Shown here: piece by piece, positions 1-9,900 of the stretch
How positions within the stretch are numbered: the stretch's first letter is position 1
Layout of the letters: each line of letters starts with the position of its first letter
NCBI RefSeq assembly: GCF_020283565.1
Contig: NC_060063.1
Coordinates: 43,732,856-43,796,855 of the forward strand
Direction: 5' to 3'
Source of the DNA: Trifolium pratense
Taxonomy: Eukaryota > Streptophyta > Magnoliopsida > Fabales > Fabaceae
Length of the DNA: 64,000 nt
Notes under the pieces: generated by a model
Databases searched by the model: none
The model's input: only the letters and a program-made list of their open reading frames with translations
What the model was told of the DNA's origin: nothing
Position numbers and translations under genes: made by a program

Positions 1-1850
1 CACAGTAGTTTCCCGACCAAAAGTGACCTTAAACAGTTCATGAAGTTCTTTGACCGACAACTTGTCCAAACATATTTCTCCATCTGTCATGGAAAAATCA
101 TGCGTCAAAGCGGAATTGACAGCAGAAGCAGATGATCCACTTTCTATCACTCCTTCAGAAGGTCGGGAACACTGATCAATACTACCAGATTGATTGCTAT
201 GACTGTAATTTAAACTCGATGCTATAGAAGGTGCTTCCTGGTAAGGAGTTTTGGACTGAACCTTCTCGATTATGACAGGATTATCAGCAGAACACTGGCT
301 ATCTATTTGTACATGGGAATGAACAGGTGATCGGGACGACAAACGAAGTTTCTCTTCCTGTTTAACCTTTTGCAGTATCTGTTCAATATACTAGAAGAAA
401 TTTTAGAGGTAAAGAAGGACCCTAGAAAACAAAATACTACAAATATCAGGATATGAAGACATGCAAGCCAAAAACCAGAAACTATGCACCCATTACCCAA
501 GAAAAATTCACAGCATGCTATTAAGAAAATATGAGATCATTAACCACTTCCCAAATAAAACTACACATAATATTGTAAAGGAAAAAAATCCAATGTAAAA
601 GACTAGTAAGAAAATTTAAACCCAAACAGGAATATTATAAACATATTCATCGCTGGCTCACTTTATCTACATTTCAGAAGAAAGCATGGGAGAAGGAAAA
701 GAAAAGGCAATCACCTGAAACTTGGCATTTAGCTTCCCCAAATCTGCCTCTGAAGTACCTAATTGTGAAACACCTGATAATTAGTTGGAAGAAAATACGA
801 AAAAAGATATTAGCAAGTGAAATAAACTAGCTAACATGGAATTTTCGTAAAACTAAAGAAAAATTGAAACCATATAACTAAGCAAATATCAAGAGTCGAT
901 CAAAAAAAAATCTTAAGGGATATGTTAGATAAACAAAGCTTCAGTCGTTCAAAAGCTTCACAAACAGAAAAAACTGATCCCCAAATTACCTATGAGTAGA
1001 GAGGGGGGCTGTTTATAACATAAAAAAATTAAACCAACGACATTAATGTGACCAATACAGCACAGACTAATGAATAACAATTTCTGCAACTGAAAGATTG
1101 AGCATTACCTTCTGAGCACTCCAATCGAAGCTTTCCAGAAGATGATCTTTCAATTGATATGCATTCCAAACTTTGTCCAGTGTCTGCAACAACACGCATA
1201 TCACTGTTTTCATATTCAAGAAAATCCTCCACCTCCATTACTTCATCATCTGTTGCAGGCACTAACCTCCCATCACCTTCAACCTAAACATTATATCAGA
1301 CCATATAAGTATATAACAAAAATTAGGGGACAGCGATTACGGCTTTAGTCTAGTAATTCCTTTTCTCCAATCTCCACACATTACAATCCATTTTCTAATT
1401 TCAACATTTCATTTTTTTTATTTAAGAAAATTAGGGGACAGCGATTAGGGCTTTAGTCTAGTAATTCATAAGGCTGGAAATCGTAACTGTATAACTATTC
1501 GACAACTCATAAAAAGCTATTGGCATACCGGGAGAAAATTACTCGGGGTGCCATAGCAACTCCCATTATCTTAATTTGGCATAGAAATCTAATGGACAGA
1601 TATCATTAAACAAAATAGTTAGAAACTTTTCTCCATACATCGAGCACACAACGCTAGACTAAAAAATCCAAATCCAAATTAATTGACACACCGAATCGGC
1701 GAGTAATAAATAAATATATACCCGAACAAGTTTGTATACAACTGGGTTGGAAATCTGCTTAGGTGAGAACAAAGCAGAATTGCTTCTATCAACTCCACTC
1801 TCTTCGAGCTTCCCATCATCATTATCCTCAATTCCAATCACTGTTTCCAT
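1..1850 (-). CDS. 5' part of an unidentified multi-exon plant gene (runs off left edge)
   Basis: I do not recognise this protein. Four coding exons join in frame on the minus strand: 1850-1722 (start ATG at 1850, 43 codons), 1283-1109, 773-715 and 390-1, all with GT-AG borders. The last is cut by the window edge. The N-terminal part contains NPVVYKLVR then VEGDGRLVPATDDEVMEVED across the first junction, an acidic region, then a charged helical stretch (LGKLNAKFQYIEQILQKVKQ) likely to be coiled coil. A Ser-rich linker leads into a well-ordered block, LSVKELHELFKVTF, at the edge. The clean junctions, constant frame and conserved-looking blocks argue for a working gene. It could be a nuclear regulatory protein, but that is only an impression from composition. 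The 5' leader is split by a further intron. Confidence 0.8.
1322..1471. repeat. Direct repeat of about 40 bp in intron 1
   Basis: A block starting TTAGGGGACAGCGATTA and ending TTTAGTCTAGTAATTC occurs at about 1322-1362 and again at about 1433-1471, with one base change. The spacing suggests a small tandem duplication. Confidence 0.8.
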
Positions 1851-1884
1851 TGAATATCAACCACATGCACCTCAAATACACAAT

Positions 1885-2589
1885 CTATAAAACAAAGAAA
1901 AACAAATTAATTGATAGGCTCTAGATGCTAAAACCTAAGCATCCATTCATTTTCACTCCAAAGTGTTTCAATGACTACACATATACAGTGCAAGTGGATA
2001 GTAAACTTAAAAGGCCTAAAAGGCTAAAGACCCAATAATAACTACGCAACAATTAAAATAAAGCCCAAACATAAATTCCATATCTAATTTAAATATCAAT
2101 ATTATAATTATTTAATTAACTCTTAACCTTCATGATCCTATCATTAACACATAAAATCCTCTTCTATTCCAACACAAGTATACAATCTACAAAAATTAAC
2201 AAACAAAATCCTCTCTTATTCCAGCATAAAAGTACACAATCTATGACACAATGAAAAACAAAATTAACATACAAAAATCTCTATTCCAACACACAAGTAC
2301 ACAATCTATAAAACAAATTAAGTTAAAAAAACAAAAATCCTCTCTTTTCCAACACATGCAACAAACCCAGATAAAAAAAATAAAAAAAATTGCATTCTAC
2401 ACATCCAAAACCTCAAAAAAATCAAAACTTTTCAAAAATAAAAATCACACCCTAGAACCATTAAAAAAAAAAAACCCAATTCAGAAATGCTACGAGAACT
2501 ACCCAAATAAAGAAAATGCAATAAGGGGTTTACTCATAAACTCAATTAAAAACAGCCCATGTAATAAAAAATAGAAATTTTGGACTCAC
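1885..2589 (-). other. Intron in the 5' leader of the left-edge gene
   Basis: On the minus strand a GTGAGT donor (G at 2589) and a TTTATAG acceptor ending at 1885 bracket this stretch, so the leader exon lies above 2590. An ATG sits directly before the donor (2594-2592) and after splicing would open a short upstream frame that is not in phase with the main ATG at 1850. The intron is AT-rich and mostly made of the repeat listed next. Confidence 0.55.
2152..2360. repeat. Imperfect tandem repeat, about 65-70 bp unit
   Basis: Three to four degenerate copies of a unit carrying AATCCTCT, TATTCCAACACAAG and TACACAATCTA follow each other. A further partial copy lies at about 1873-1915. It lies inside the leader intron. 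Confidence 0.7.
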
Positions 2590-2859
2590 CATAGAGAAGA
2601 GAGCGAGTTGACTCAGTAGCTGAAGCGACAAAATAGAAATGAAAGTAACCGATTCAAACCGAGTTGAAGAGATTAAGAAAGAATTAAAACTTCTCACATA
2701 CGTAAAAGAAAAATTAATTGAGCGAATTTAGAAAAAAAAAATTACTGAAAATGAAAAATTAGATTTTTTTTTTTTTTTATCTGGTGTGTGTAGGTGTGAC
2801 AGTGGTTTTTAGGTTCGCTTTTTGAACACGCTGTTGCGAGATTTTAGCTTCGGATTTGA

Positions 2860-3217
2860 AATGTTCAGTTAAATGGAATTTAATTTTGGCACTTGATTCC
2901 GGGGTTATGGTTTGTTGTTTTGGTCCTTTGGACTCTATCTGTCTGTACTAGTGTGTACACAACTTTCAAAAATCATATTTTTCTTAATGGTTAAGATAAA
3001 ATTTATGAAAAAAAATTGTAACCAAAATAAATTGTTTTAAGTTTTAACACAGTGTATCCAGTAATTTAGAGGTAGGTCAAAAAGTAAATAAAGTTTGGTT
3101 TTTTAAAATTTTGATATTTTAAAGTTCGGCCGAAAAGTAAATAAAATGTGATCAAAATTTTTTTTTATTATTAAAAAGGGTTTATTAAATACTTAAACTC
3201 AATTATTTGATTAGATA
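2860..3217. other. Intergenic, AT-rich, no gene seen
   Basis: Apart from a short near-duplicate around AAAAGTAAATAAA (about 3078 and 3134) I see no coding or structural signal here. Confidence 0.6.
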
Positions 3218-3604
3218 TTCTGCTTGTAAAAATTTAAGGGGATTATATTTTTTATTATTAATGGAATGATCGATACAATGTGAACCGAAAAAAGCCCATC
3301 CTTTTACAAAAGCTATGAGAGGCTATTTATAGGTTGGCCTTCCTCCTTTGCCTGAGGTTGTGGCCATGTTTTCTAGCCACCACTACATCCGTCGTGGGAT
3401 TGTGGGTTGACGGTGGTCACATGTAATCATGGTGTGATCATGGTGGACAATGGGGGGAGATATTCCATTGACCGTGTCTCGACCACTTCTTCTTCCCGCC
3501 TATTCCTTTTTGAATTTATTGGGCTTACATTTAGTGGATCAAACGTTATTGGGCCTGGACAAAATACTCCTTGGATAGTCGCCCAGTCCAGATATATTCA
3601 AAAA
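3218..3604 (+). mobile_element. 387-bp insertion with 17-bp target-site duplication
   Basis: The 17-mer AATTATTTGATTAGATA is present at 3201-3217 and repeated exactly at 3605-3621. Between them is 387 bp that is clearly richer in G and C than its surroundings and ends in TATTCAAAAAA. A long target-site duplication plus an A-rich 3' end is the signature of target-primed reverse transcription (LINE, SINE or retroposed RNA). No coding frame of note is present, so it is either a SINE, a 5'-truncated LINE or a processed transcript. Confidence 0.7.
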
Positions 3605-4149
3605 AATTATTTGATTAGATAAAAATTATAATTTTATCTGATTCTTTATATGTGTAAAATAGATCATATATATTATACGACACTAATTTGCACGAGGATA
3701 GATAATATTTTGGCAAGCAAACTAACCAAAAAAACAACTTTGTAAATATATTAATAAGTATAAGATAATTACACATGAATGAACGATAAATGGATAACAA
3801 GTTGCAGAGTGTTCAATTAGATTTTTAATTTCATCTTCGTTGTTATTGGTTTTTTTTTATCGTGATAGTCATTAAATTTACCTCATTCAATTTCCTATGT
3901 TTCAAGAAGCATTTTATGACATCCGTTATTTTTTATCGTCTGAGTTTCCCTCTTCAACCATTCATATCCTATATTAGGTTCCAAGTTTTGCTCTCTAGGA
4001 GAAGTTCTTATAACATACGGATCAAAAGAGTTCAAAGTTAAAACTGATGTTTGCTAACCAATCGGCTGATCTATTTCTTTCACACCAAGTATGGTTAATT
4101 TCAACTTGTCAATTCATGCTCTTGAGATCACAAATGCACTTAATCAAAG

Positions 4150-4935
4150 TATAATATTTCCGTTAACATAACAGTTTCATGTGACTATGTCGACTGACAC
4201 ATTCGAATCATTGTCTACTTGAAGCTGAGTAACTCCTTGTCTTCGAACTAAATTCATTCCAATGTACATACCCACATCTCATCATGGAGCATATCACAAG
4301 AGTCAATTTTACGGGCAAAACTATTGAGACATATATCATTGCTATCTTAGAGGAGACCGTCACACCCTGAATGGTTAATTGAACTTTTATGAGCATCATC
4401 ACAGTTAAGTCTGACCCATCCTTCCAGAGGTCGCATCCAACAAACAAAAAATGTATCATTTTACTGAAGACATTCATTCAAATGAGTTTGTTTGCATCTA
4501 TAAATTGATCTTTGTTGCCATCTTGAGAATCACATAAGTTGGATTGTTGGACAAAGAAAGCTCTCTTCAGAGATAATTTTGATTCTCCACATCCACATGT
4601 GTCAACATGCTGCCATGAAAATAGTTTGCCAATTATTGTTATGTGCTCATGCCATATCATCAAATATTCAATCTCTACAAGTCAGAGTAATAATTTGGTA
4701 ATGCAATTAGAAACTGGCCTGATCTAAATTTGGGTTGCATAGACGCAATCCCTTAAAACATGGATAATAGTTTAGTTTTCATTCTCACAATCAGGACATG
4801 TGGGCGAAATTATATTTTCTCATTTACTTATGCGGTAGTTCATTAGGGGCCGCTCATGAGCCACAATCTATATGAAATTTTGAATTCTATGGGTCTCTTC
4901 CAACTCCGTAAACTATTCTAATTCCCCTAAATGGA
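4150..4935 (-). mobile_element. Remnant of a LINE-type retrotransposon (zinc-binding RT and RNase H region)
   Basis: Read on the minus strand, broken frames give THRIQNF, AHERPLMNY, CPDCENEN and IIHVLRDC (4935-4740). This is the order seen in the zf-RVT domain that follows reverse transcriptase in plant non-LTR elements. Next come GWVRLNCDDAHKSS and later LHDEMWV (about 4435-4200), which match the RNase H-like domain of the same elements. Many stops and frameshifts show it is dead. No reverse-transcriptase core was recognised upstream of it. Confidence 0.75.
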
Positions 4936-5159
4936 GAGGTAATTCCTTCGTTGAAGGTAATAGGCACTTTGCACAACAAATTGGCGGGTGTTTCTGTCAT
5001 ACTTATTATATATGACTTTACACCAAAGATCATCCAGACGGTTATCATATTTCAAACAAATTTTATAAGGAAAACTTCGTTCAACAATTTACGTGAGCAA
5101 CATACTGTTTTTTATGAGCTAAGCAATATACCTTGTGACTAATTAAATGAGTTTTCGAG

Positions 5160-5900
5160 TTTTGTCAATATCACCCCATAAAAAACCTCTTTGTGTATTT
5201 TCTATCTATTCACAAAGAGTCTTTGGGAGCTTGACATATTGCATGTTGTAGTAAATAATAGATAGCTATGAACAAATTTGGTGAGGGTAAGTCTACCCGT
5301 TAAACTATGAACAAATTTGGTGAGGGTAAATCTATGAACAAGTTTGGTTAAACCACACATGATTCACATAATGATACATTGAGCCTGATTCAACTAAAAA
5401 ATAAAGCAAATCCATCTCACTTGAGGACTTACGAGAGCGGGAAATCATTATGTCTATCTAAAAACAAAACTTTTAAGTATTTAATCCTTGAGCTATGATT
5501 TTTTTTTATAATAAATCTTTTAAAAATACTTAAAATGAGAAACTATCTTGATTAACAAACTGTATTTTTTTAAGAATATGTGATTTTATCATATTAAATC
5601 TCAAATATCTAAATTATCGAAACTACTATTTTAATTTTAATTTATAACAAATGAGTTAAAAATTCTATTTTTTTTAAAATATATTTTTTGAATCATTCGA
5701 AGTAACTTCTAATGGATTTTAATAAATTCTCATAAAAATTCTGTAAAATAAAATAAATTATCATAAAAATTATTTCTAAATTTAAAATTATAAAGTACAT
5801 TAAAAGTTAAATTATTTTTGAAATGAACAAAAAAGTTATAAAACAATTTACACCGGTTATTAGAGTTGCAGACATGGCAGCATAGGGAAACAAAAAACGA
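5160..5900. other. Intergenic, no gene seen; short tandem duplication
   Basis: Very AT-rich. At about 5272-5350 the phrase GAACAAATTTGGTGAGGGTAA occurs twice with a third degenerate copy. Nothing else is supported. Confidence 0.6.
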
Positions 5901-5914
5901 ACCTTGCAGCGGCC

Positions 5915-6754
5915 ATGCCAAACCTCCACGGCGGAACCGGCGATCGAAAAGTTCGTGGCAACCCGATGGTTCTCACATGGGCTGAAGCAGCGCAATGTAT
6001 GGTTTCCACGATTTGTTATCTCTCTTTGATGCTAATTCTTGGTTTATTCATACATTTTCAATGCACCTTTTATCATTTTTATTCAAATTTGTTGATTATT
6101 TTCTAGATGAAATGATTATCCGTTTTTAAATTATCATATTATTATCACAATTCATACCATAAGCACTTTGAGACTGTTTGGAAGAGCTTATGAAAACAAC
6201 AGTTTATGACATGTCCATAAGTTGTTTTCAGCTTATAGCTTATAAGCTCGCCAAAATAGTTTATAGCTTATAAAAATAAGCTGTCCAATAAAAATAGCTT
6301 ATTGCTTATATGAAAACAATTTGGTTTTATTTTATCTTTTGTTATAGAAATGACTTATACATAAGCATTTGGTGATAAACACTTGGGGCCATTTGAATTT
6401 GGCTTATTTTTTGACCTTATGAAAATAGCTTATGCAAACAAATAAACTTTTATGTTAATTCATATGTTTTCACTAACAAAAATTGTGTCTTTATAAACTG
6501 TTTTTTCATAAACTACTTTGAAAAACTTATAATAATACACAAAAACTTATTTATTTGCACAAGTTGTTTTGCATAAGCTAAACAATAAGCCAATCCAAAC
6601 GGACCATTATATTCTAATTTGTATGCACTTAATTAAGTTGTTTATACAAACAGATCTGCATTGTCATTGATCATTGAAATAATTTTCGAGTAAAGGCACT
6701 GCAGAAGGATAAACAAACCAGTGTTGAATTGAAGCGTCTCAAAGTTATATCGAG
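5915..6754 (+). CDS. Possible small gene or gene fragment, two exons
   Basis: Not recognised. A frame opening at ATG 5915 reads MPNLHGGTGDRKVRGNPMVL then TWAEAAQCM up to 6001. A second stretch, 6705-6754, lies between a CAG acceptor and a strong GTGAGT donor and continues in frame as KDKQTSVELKRLKVIS. The composition looks like real protein rather than random AT-rich translation. No third exon or stop was found before the TNL gene begins at 6967, so it may be truncated. The first donor (GGTTTCC) is weak. Confidence 0.35.
6170..6605. mobile_element. Adjacent MITE-like elements with imperfect inverted termini
   Basis: The right-hand element (about 6386-6605) starts GGGCCATTTGAATTTGGCTT and ends in the near-reverse complement (AAGCCAATCCAAACGGACC). 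The left-hand stretch from 6170 starts CTGTTTGGAAGAGCTTATG and carries the repeated AGCTTATAGCTTATAAGC motif typical of plant MITEs. No coding capacity. Confidence 0.6.
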
Positions 6755-6966
6755 GTGAGTATACATTGATTTGCTAAACCACTAGTACATAGTATATTAT
6801 TATGTATACTGAATCTTGCCTCTAGAAATTTTGTAAGCTCTGAAACAAAACAATAAGGATCGAAAACAAGTTAATAAAACACCAAATAAACTTACTTCAC
6901 AGCAATACATATAACATACTGCCACAAAGACTATTATTCAATCAAAGACAGATTTCATGTTCCAAT

Positions 6967-9900
6967 TTACTTTAGCAAATTCAAAGCCTGCAATATCGAT
7001 CTCTCTTCCACTGGACATGTATTATCCGGAACAACACTATCATCACCAAATTCCAATTGCTGTTTAAACTTGTCATATAGTGAAGGGGTTACTAGGCTAA
7101 CACCAAATCCTCTTAACTGCACTGGCATGTACTGTGATGTCGGTGTTCTTGATGATGCTCTAACCTGAATTTTAATCATTGACCAATCATTGACTCGGCT
7201 AGCTAGGTAATGAGACAATCTTGGGTCATACATTAGATACACATGATCCGATTCAATTCCGTGATGTGGTCTGTTCAAGTACACTTTAATACCTTCATCT
7301 TCACCATCACAGTCATTGATTTTTAATTTAAGAATTGAACCCTTTGATGAGATGGTTGGAATGATGAAGCCATTGCAATCACTAATTTTGAATTTAAGAA
7401 TTGAACCCTCTGATGAGATGGTTGGAATGATGAAGCCAAAAATGAAGCCTAACCTAGAGAAATAAGGAGCAGAAGAAAGATCAATAGTTATGAAATCATG
7501 TGTAGTTGTACTATATTCCAACCACTCTGGAATTTTGCTACCTGGGTACACGTACATGCGTTGATTAAGATCGTGATCATGATCATGATGACGATCACGA
7601 TTATGATCGCATGTGGATATATGTTTGTGTGAAAAGCTCATCATGTTAATTTGAGCATTCAACCCAATAGCCTTGAGAGAAGGCTCATTTAGTTTAAGGC
7701 AATTCCAGAAGATAACCCTTTTCCTCTTTTCCTTAAGTTGTTCACTAGCAGTTGAACCAAACACTACATTCTCCAGTGATACACAACCAATAGCATCTAG
7801 TATTTCTAGCGATAGAGGAAGCTCCGGTAGAGTTTGAAGCTCTCTGCAATGATGCAAGCCTAGTTGTTTCAACCTTGTAAGATTCTTGATGCTCCTAGGC
7901 AAGCTCTCAATGTGAGTGTGTCCTAGAAGTAACTTTTCAAGTTTGGTTTGAAGTCCAATTGATGAGGGTAGTTCTTTGATACTTGTGAGTTCTAAATTCA
8001 GTTCGTTCATATTCTTTGAGGTCACTGAGAATTCCTTCAGTGATGTGCAGTTGTAGAGGGAGAGATGACTAAGGGAACTTAAATGGTTATTATTGCTTTG
8101 AAGTCTTGTAAGGGAAATGCATCCACTCAGATCCAGTTTCTTAAGATTTTTGAGAGAGAAAATAGATGGATGGACACTAGTCAACCCTGGACAGAATTGG
8201 AGGTCCATTACTGCAAGACTTGTGGCCTTTGAAAAGTCTGGTAGCTCTGTTAGGAGTGTTGATGAATGGAGTATCAGGACATTCAAATTCACAAGATCCT
8301 GTTCCATTTAGAACAAACCAAGACAAGATTTATGAACCAAATGAATATGAATTTAACTGAATGCTAATACTGGAATATATATTGTTTAAATATGTTTTTT
8401 AGTACCTAATTATCTTTGGTCTCATATTGGTCCTTCATTTCTATATGTGTCAACTTTGGTCTTTATTTGTAGCGAACTACGCCACACAGAGAGCATATAA
8501 AAAAGCTATTGAATCATGGTGGTAGAAATAATTGCTTGCAACTATTCAAGCACATTTAACTCGCAACTAAAATTTGATAGCTTTTACACAGGTTCTCTGA
8601 TAGACAGTTAGCTACAGATTGAAGTTGACACAATTTTAGATATAAAGGATTAAAATGTTACAAGTTCTTGGGGAACCAACAGTGACTTGATTAAAAATAT
8701 ATTTTAGACTATTTATATTACTTACCTTCACTCCATGCCAAAGTTTTTTCAATCGGCTATAAGGCAAGCTCAATGTAACAAGGTTTTCTGCAGAAAATTT
8801 GGATGGCAAGGATTCCAAAGGGTAATACTCCCAACGAAGATATCTCAGTTCATTAGGCAAGAATTCAAGCCCTTGAGGAAGACACAGACTACCTTCATTT
8901 GGAGACCCCTTAGTGTAAATATCCAAAAATTTCAACTTGCTCATCTTGGCAAATACTTGAGGGCTTAACTGCAGCTCCTTAATTTCAGATAATCTAATGG
9001 CCATACTTCTGATGGCCTCACTTCCCTGCTAAAATAACAGTACAGGTTTTTTAAACATCAATCATTTCAACAATACAAAACCTAACAAAAATAATTAAAT
9101 CTTCTATAAAAAAAAATATTTACCTTGTCATCTTTCAATACATGATAAATGTCATCAGGCTCAAATAGTCGGCTTCGGCTTCCAGGTTCTTCAACAGACT
9201 CTTGTCGTACAATATCCCAAGCGGTTTCTTGTATAATGTCATGCATTGATACAATGCTCTGTTGAGAAATAGTTACAAGAGCTTTATCTTTCAGCCTGTC
9301 TAATTTAGTGCTCACGGAATAACGACGATCTTTTAATAGAAGTTTTATGAGGTCAAGATTCAATTTCAATCCGTCAAAAAAGCAGGCAATATCCAAGAAT
9401 ATATTCTTTTCATGATAATCAAGATTAGTGTATATCAATCTGAAAACATCATGGACATTTTCAATCTGCTCTATTTTCAAAATCCTTGCTTGGCTTTCCC
9501 ATATGTCTTTATCTTTCCCACAAAGAAGGTTAGCTAAAGCTTTAAGAACTAGTGGGACACCTTTGGTATAATCTACCATCTTCTCTGATAGCTTATAGTA
9601 CTCCATTTCAAGATCCTCATGTTTAGTAAAAGCATGCAGATTGAAAAGTTGAAAAGATTCAGCAGAGTCCAATGGCTCAACCTCATATATATCATCAACT
9701 TTTCCAGCTAGTACTTGCTTATCTCTAGTAGTTATGATGATTCTACTTCCTGGTCCTAACCAATCATCTGTTCCAATCAAAACTTCTAGTTGCTCTGCAT
9801 CTTTGACATCATCAAGAACAATAAGAACCTTCATGCGGCTAAGCCTTTTCTTAACCCAAGAAGGTAATCCATTAATCAGGTCATCTTTCAAATTTTCTTC

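Noticed and set aside
1029..1262. Minus-strand ORF starting MPATDDEVMEVED
   Set aside because: It is part of exon 2 of the left-edge gene running on into the intron, not a separate gene.
2251..2574. 107-codon Lys/Ile/Asn-rich ORF
   Set aside because: AT-rich tandem-repeat sequence inside the leader intron of the left-edge gene. No conserved blocks.
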